Of a stretch of DNA of 64,000 nucleotides, positions 58,561 through 64,000 are shown piece by piece; position 1 is the first letter of the stretch, and every line of letters starts with the position of its first letter. Source of the stretch: Icerya purchasi. Lineage: Eukaryota > Arthropoda > Insecta > Hemiptera > Monophlebidae. Under the pieces are notes generated by a model. It did no database searches, had not been told where the DNA came from, and saw only the letters and a program-made list of their open reading frames with translations. Location: NCBI GenBank assembly GCA_039619475.1, contig CM077116.1:380642760-380706759 (forward strand), written 5' to 3'. The translations under genes and the position numbers were made by a program.

Positions 58561-59985
58561 ATTCTCTCTTGGCCCTCCGGCTGGATGTATAGTATGGGTG
58601 TGACAGTAACAAACGTGTGTGGCATTGATGGAATTTTTGATAGATAAATCAACAGCGGAACAAATTTGATACCAGCGTGAAAAAAAAAGCAGAATTATTT
58701 TTTTTCAGGCAAAAACTTTAAAAATCGACGAACAAAATTACAGCATCTAGCGGTTTTCTGTTTTCAGCCTTGATTTATTCTGCACATGTAAATGATTAAA
58801 GCGAATATATAAACAAACCGAATGATAAATTTTATGCATAATTTTAACTTGGTTGAAAAGTGGGAAATAATTAAATAGTCTAAAGAATATTAAGTAAATA
58901 ATGCAAAAGGCAAAAATATCAGAAAATTCATTACTGGAAAATTTTGAATATCATCTTTTCCTTTTACTAATATATGCATTGATTAAGTTTAATCTTCAGG
59001 AAAAATTGCCATGATCATAATATCGAAAATAGAGGTACTAAAATAAAAGCTCTAAAAACGGGCTATTTCAAAACCGGAGATTTAAGTTAGGAATACCTAA
59101 ATAACAATAACGATATTTTCCATTAAAATGATTCGGCTAATAACTCTGGTACTATTTTAAAATATATTAAACATTTTGTCAGTTATTAACCAATATTTCA
59201 AACTTATTTTAATGAACTTTTAATACGTTTTTCTTTATTTGAATTTTTCCCCTTTGATTAATTAATTTTTCTTTTATTTCCACCGTATTAAAGATGAAAC
59301 TAATTCATGATTCTTTTAATTAAAAAGTATTACCTTTTTTCGTTTAAAAGTTTGTTAATTTTTCTATTAATACCGTTAATATTAGCACATTTTGTTGCAT
59401 TTAGATATTCTGCGCAGAAGGAATTGAAGGACTTTTTTTAAAATTCTGTCAGAAATAGTTTTTTAATGAGTGTTAAAAAAATAAGTAAACAAAGTACATA
59501 CTAAAGAAAATAGTGAAAATATCTGAATCGGTTAACTAAAATTTAAAGCAATGCTCTTGCGTAATTAGAAAAAGTAAATTTTTCGAGTAAACACTCTCTT
59601 GAGTAAACTTTTTACGAGTTAAACAGTCCGTTAAAGTTTTTAATAAAAATTTTCGAATTAAGCGAAGACATTTATTGGTGATTTTCATATTAAAAACTCC
59701 TTGCGCTATTTTGGCTTTTCCGCTTTTTTTTTTCGTTTTAATTTTAATACGCGACTTTTTAAAATTAAACGTAATTATGTTCAATATTTGTAATCGAGTG
59801 TTCGTGGAAATTTGTAACCCCACGCGATGAAAACGAACACAGTTTTAATCCTTTTTGCTATTTCAATAATAAATTTTTATTTTCTTCATTCGTTTCAGAA
59901 AATTGGCAATTTTAGTTTTTTGGATGTGCGTATTTAAAAATTCGGACATGCATCGTGTATAAAATTATTAATTTTAAAAACGTAC
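58561..59985. other. Desaturase intron, non-coding
   Basis: AT-rich; no recognisable coding or mobile sequence. Confidence 0.5.
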
Positions 59986-60322
59986 TTGTATTGAAACATG
60001 GCTATTTTATCTTGTTCTACGTCAGAGACATCGATCGTTTTGAGTTTTTCTTCTACTAAAGGATGCGGCAAGTTGACAGCCCAACCGATATGACAGAAGT
60101 AAAATCCTCTCTCCGAGTTATGTGGATCAGCATCGGTATCGGTGTGTTTGTGATGCAGTCTGTGATCTTTGGCCCAATTTAAGGCGCTATATTGGACGCT
60201 CAGTGTCTGAAATACGATCAGTATTAATCTTAATTGCCATGTCGCTTTATAGGAACGATGAGACCAAAGTCGATGAGCCCCAGCTGTCGCGCCGATAGAT
60301 GAGAAAATTCCTAAACATATTG
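59986..60322 (-). CDS. Acyl-CoA delta-9 desaturase, exon with first and second histidine boxes
   Basis: 337 bp between a TGTGTGCAG acceptor and a GTACGT donor; it begins and ends with two bases of split codons. It encodes GATAGAHRLWSHRSYKA with the first histidine box HRLWSH (H-x4-H), a membrane helix (LILIVFQTLSVQYSALNWA), and DHRLHHKHTDTDADPHN with the second box HRLHH. The family signature GFYFCHIGW, the cytosolic IDVSDVEQDKIAMFQ and the splice to the next exon follow. The sequence WAVNLPHPLVEEKL between them is unusual: most family members have a basic K/R-x-HP here. The 5-prime exons (N-terminus and first membrane helix) are not found up to 64000. Confidence 0.95.
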
Positions 60323-61600
60323 CTGCACACACGAAAAATTAACAGAAACAGTTAATTTACGAATCCGCACATAAAATCCGTGCAATAATAACATACTGTT
60401 GTCGTAATGAACTCACGTGTTCAACTCACTTCAGTATGCTTGTAAATTTGAATACTTCGCTTTCGCGAGTACTCGTTTCAGCTCCGTGTACAGTTTCTGT
60501 ATATCTATATTAATAATAACGTCGCTGTGCCAAAAAGAAAAAAAACAACAACAATCAGACCGATTTTTTATGCGAAATTAAGACGGGGTTCTGTAGCGGC
60601 AGTATATCGCACTTGTATGTGGCATTGTTAGAATTGAAATTTTATTTTTGCAAGAAGTTTTTCATAATAGAAAATTGTAGGTCTATGATGTTGAGTCAAA
60701 AAAGTAATTTTTATAAACCATGCTGGGAAAATAATTTCGTAAATTTGATGAGCTGATTATCTCGAACTAAGATTGTCTTCTGATTTGTCACCTTTTTGGC
60801 AAAAAAAATTTCACCAACTCACGTTCCTATTATATAAGCAGTTTCCTTTGATCAACAGATTTATTTACTTAAAATAATTCGCACGTGTTTCGAACAGGCA
60901 TATGTTAGCCTTATTATTCGAAACACGTTGCCCTTAAATCCTTCACATTAACTTGCAATAGAACGTGATATACAAAATTGAAGTTAAAAAAAAACAAACT
61001 TCAATTAATAAATAAAACACAATAATAATACTAATACTAATGATAGTAATCGATTTAGCTGCTATAATCCACCAAGAAATTGGAATTAAATATAGCTTAA
61101 TTAAATCTAAACAATCATATTACAAATATGTAGCTGAAAGAATTTGGGAAAATGAGCAGTATAAATTATACTGAGACAGAACTGTACTGATAAAAAAAAA
61201 AAAAAAAAAAAAAAAATAGTATATAATAATACGGATATTATTAACAGACAAGAAGAAGAAATGAAATATTTGAATAGGTGTCGCTGTTCCAAATAGGAGA
61301 GAAATATCGATAAAGTATTACAAAGTAAATATAAAAAATTTCCAGAGCAGATGAAACATATGTTGAAACTTAGTACGTTTAAAATAACACCGCTGGATGT
61401 TGGGAATAATGGTATAATACGGAATAGCTTGGTTAAGAATATAAGTAATCCAGGATCGGCGCCAAGAGCGTCGCCAGCCGATGAGCCAGGGGGGGGGGGT
61501 CAAGATAATAGAAAGAGGGTATGAGTTATAGGAAAAATAAAATTTTGTAATTTGTAAAGGCTTAATATTTTATTAAACAAGAATAAAAATTAAAACATAG
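60323..61600. other. Presumed upstream desaturase intron, non-coding
   Basis: An A tract at 61193-61217 and a G run at 61489-61498. I looked for an upstream desaturase exon on the minus strand and saw none. Confidence 0.4.
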
Positions 61601-61639
61601 TTTTCATGGGTTTCTGGAAAATTGTTTTACTGCTTTATT

Positions 61640-63555
61640 ACAAAAGTCGTCCAAATTTTCCGTGAGTTTCGAAGCTCCAAATGTGTACTATGCACAACTG
61701 TTTTTGCCAATAATGTTTTAAAGCCGGTAATGTTGGAACCTCATTCAAAGACCGTACATCCGAATTATTGTGACCGTTCACGAGAATTTCTAGAAGGCAA
61801 ACTAATAAATCTTAAAAAAGTGAAACTTGGACCCAGTGGAACAAGTTATGCAACATCTCAAAAAAACATTAGTTGCATCGTTTGAAATTTCAAAATTGAT
61901 TGCCAAATCCAAAAAATTACACACAATCGGTGAATCTCTAATAAAGCCTTGCATGCTTAAAGCTGCAGAAGAGCTTTTAGAGCAGGAAGCTCAAAATAAA
62001 ATTTGTGAAATACAACTTTCAAACGACGCAGTGAAGTCACGTATTCAAAAAATGTCAAATTATATTGAAGAACAATTTACTGACAAGATAAAATGTAGTC
62101 GTTATTTTGCTCTACAATGTGATGAATGTACACCGACTTTTTAGAATATTGTCAATTACTTGTATTTATTCGATTTTTGAATGACAATAAAACGTTTAAA
62201 AAGGAGTTGCTATTTTCTCAAGAACTAAAAACGACGTCGCATGGTGCAGATGTTACGGATGTAATAAGTCAATATTTGGAGAAACGTGGACTTATGTAGC
62301 AAAAGCTTGCGGGGTTTTGTATGGACGGTGCTGCTGCTACGCTTGGTTCCGGATCTGGTCTTGCAGCTTTGAAAAAAACAAAAAATTCATCTGCAATAAT
62401 GACACAAAAAACCCTCCCGGAATGCTTTGTTATTGCGATGGAAACAACTGTAAAAGTAGTTAACTTCATTAAAAAGAGTGCATTTAATACTCGTTTCTTC
62501 AAATAATTGTGCTCTAATATGAACTCTGAAAATCTGCTTTTCCACTCGGAAGTGCGTTAGCTTTCCAAAGGAAATATGCTGTCGAGATTGTACGAATTGA
62601 GAGAGGAAGGGCAAATATTCTTAACTAACAAGGAGAACAAAACATTGTTGGATCAGTTCTGCGAATCCAAATTTCAAGTACATCTTGCTTATTTGATCGA
62701 TTTTTTCGCGCAACTAAATAAATTGAACCTTCAACTGCAAGGGTCAGGAAATTCGAAGTTGTAAGGCGCGAATAGCGTATTTGCATATGAAGATAAAATC
62801 ATTGCGTTTATCGCTAAAGTCGAGCTATGGATCAACAAGGTAGAAAGAGAAAAATTTTCTGCGTTTGAGATACGCTGGATTAAATTATTGACGGACAGTG
62901 TGCTGAGATTAAAGGAGAAATAAAAAAGAACATCATACTCCATTTGAAAAACTTAAAAAGTGAATTCAATCGCTAATTTTCTGACTGTAAGAACAAAGGT
63001 ATTCGGAAACCTTTCACTGTCAATGTTTCTGAGGTGCCTGATGAAAGTTGAGAAAAAGTGATTGAAATGCAACACGATAGTAACTTGAAAGATATATTTC
63101 AGATAGGAATTAATCTTGAAAATTTTTGCAGCCAAAAGGCAATTTCTTTCCCAAAGATACAAGAAATTACTATACGTTAACTAACTCTTTGTTTTCGTCG
63201 ACGAACAGGGATTCTCGGCGCTTCTGATAATTAAAAACAGGCACCGAAATCGGTTAGATGCCAGTGCCGACATGAGTTTGGCTTTGGGTAGCACTGAACC
63301 AAGGATTCAGAAATTAGTATGCAGTAACAAAAATCATATTATTACCCCTCTAATGGAAAATTTTCGTTAATAAAATTAAAATACTGTTAGCTTTGAACAA
63401 TTTTATGCTCGTCTTATTTATAGATAGATAGATAGAACAACCCTTTATTTATTTTGACACTTACTGTGTATATTCCCCTCAGACAGTTGATCGTCTATGG
63501 TAAGACGGAGATTTTGTCAAATGGTCCCTCATCACTTAAAGGTTAAGAACCACTG
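61640..63555 (+). pseudogene. hAT transposase relic, ZBED5/SCAND3-like
   Basis: Plus-strand frames follow the order of ZBED5/SCAND3-type hAT transposases. A BED-like finger remnant comes first (CVLCTTVFANNVLKPVML...H...H), then ISKLIAKSKKLHTIGESLI, LSNDAVKSRIQKMSNYIEEQ and YFALQCDECT (first catalytic Asp region, about 62100). CMDGAAATLGSGSGLAAL follows (about 62320-62372), then a C-terminus with NRLDASADMSLALGSTEPRI (about 63245-63310). Frameshifts at about 61830 and several stops make it inactive. AGGTTAAGAACCACTG at 63540-63555 matches a hAT inverted terminus, the reverse of the common CAGTGGTTCT start, and probably marks the right end. No left end was found. Confidence 0.8.
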
Positions 63556-63599
63556 GCATACATGAACTTCATATAAATAACAATACTCATTGGTGTTGT

Positions 63600-64000
63600 T
63601 GTCCACCGCTTGAGAGCGTAGAAAATTTTAAACATCTAGGTGTATATATATCGATAAATCCTTGAACTGGAAAAAACACATTCTAAGTTTAAATTCGAAA
63701 ATAAGAATGTCAATTCCAACTTTATATAAAATAAAACAGGTACTAGCATATCCCGCATTACATATATATTATAATTCAATAAAAATGTCAAGAATTTTAT
63801 ATAGAATTCAAATATGGGGTGAGGTTAAGGGAAATAAATAAAATAAAAAAAATACAGAAAAGCTATTTGAAATTTATACTTCCCGACTGAAAACAAAACG
63901 ATTCTGGATCAATTTGGTGGAAAGAAAACAACTAAATGTCCCCCAAGGTGTACTATTATAGATCACTAGAATTTAATGTCAACAATATAAAATTCCCATG
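63600..64000 (+). pseudogene. Jockey-like non-LTR fragment (family B), cut by the window edge
   Basis: Broken plus-strand frames include VENFKHLGVYI, RILYRIQIWG-like sequence near 63795-63820 and KIKKIQKSYLKFILPD. Nucleotides 63781-64000 align well with 19121-19355, sharing ATAGAATTCAAATATGGG-type stretches and CCCCAAGGTGTACTA. It is a second, separately decayed copy of the family at 18978-20170. Confidence 0.7.

Noticed and set aside
59536..59823. 95-codon minus-strand ORF just downstream of a desaturase exon
   Set aside because: Lies within the intron, Lys/Ile-rich, no motif and not in frame with the exon.

Overview
The window looks like a stretch of an AT-rich insect genome, possibly hemipteran; the species cannot be told from sequence alone. 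The evidence is a split acyl-CoA delta-9 desaturase gene with insect-type histidine boxes and large introns, and a dense mix of arthropod-type transposons: several non-LTR retrotransposon lineages, a Penelope-like element, Helitrons, piggyBac, hAT, MITEs and tRNA-derived SINEs. There are no operons, ribosome binding sites or CRISPR arrays.

Only one host gene is well supported. It is on the minus strand and its last three coding exons are at 59986-60322, 49659-49844 and 44296-44617. They join in frame at consensus splice sites and carry all three histidine boxes. Its 5-prime exons lie beyond the right edge of the window. Its two complete introns (about 5.0 and 10.1 kb) hold a 188-bp tandem array, a Helitron 3-prime end, a MITE, a large inverted-repeat element and a SINE.

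The left 44 kb is transposon debris in layers. 0-4.6 kb: a probable processed pseudogene, a TA-flanked MITE, a ZMYM1-like hAT relic and a 0.4-kb palindrome. 9.1-14.0 kb: a non-LTR element with an Asn-rich ORF1, zinc knuckles and an APE endonuclease, split by two later insertions; one of these has a clear 7-bp target-site duplication. 15.6-16.6 kb: a piggyBac deletion derivative between TTAA sites. 16.8-20.5 kb: a Helitron helicase relic, a diverged tandem array, a non-LTR tail with an exact 227-bp tandem duplication, and a Helitron terminus. 21.5-33.3 kb: five or more decayed reverse transcriptase or RNase H fragments on both strands, two of them interrupted or flanked by MITEs. 33.9-36.3 kb: a possible DNA polymerase B (Polinton/adintovirus-like) remnant, a SINE and a non-LTR tail with an 11-bp target duplication. 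37.7-41.9 kb: two head-to-head Penelope-like copies, one lacking its RT core, with an intact jockey-type element nested inside the other.

The right end (60.3-64.0 kb), presumably inside the desaturase gene's next upstream intron, holds a ZBED5/SCAND3-like hAT relic and a second copy of the non-LTR family seen at 19 kb.

I found no convincing new biological system. The most informative structures are the inverted Penelope-like pair, the nested insertions with readable target-site duplications, the inverted-repeat elements and the polymerase-B-like remnant.
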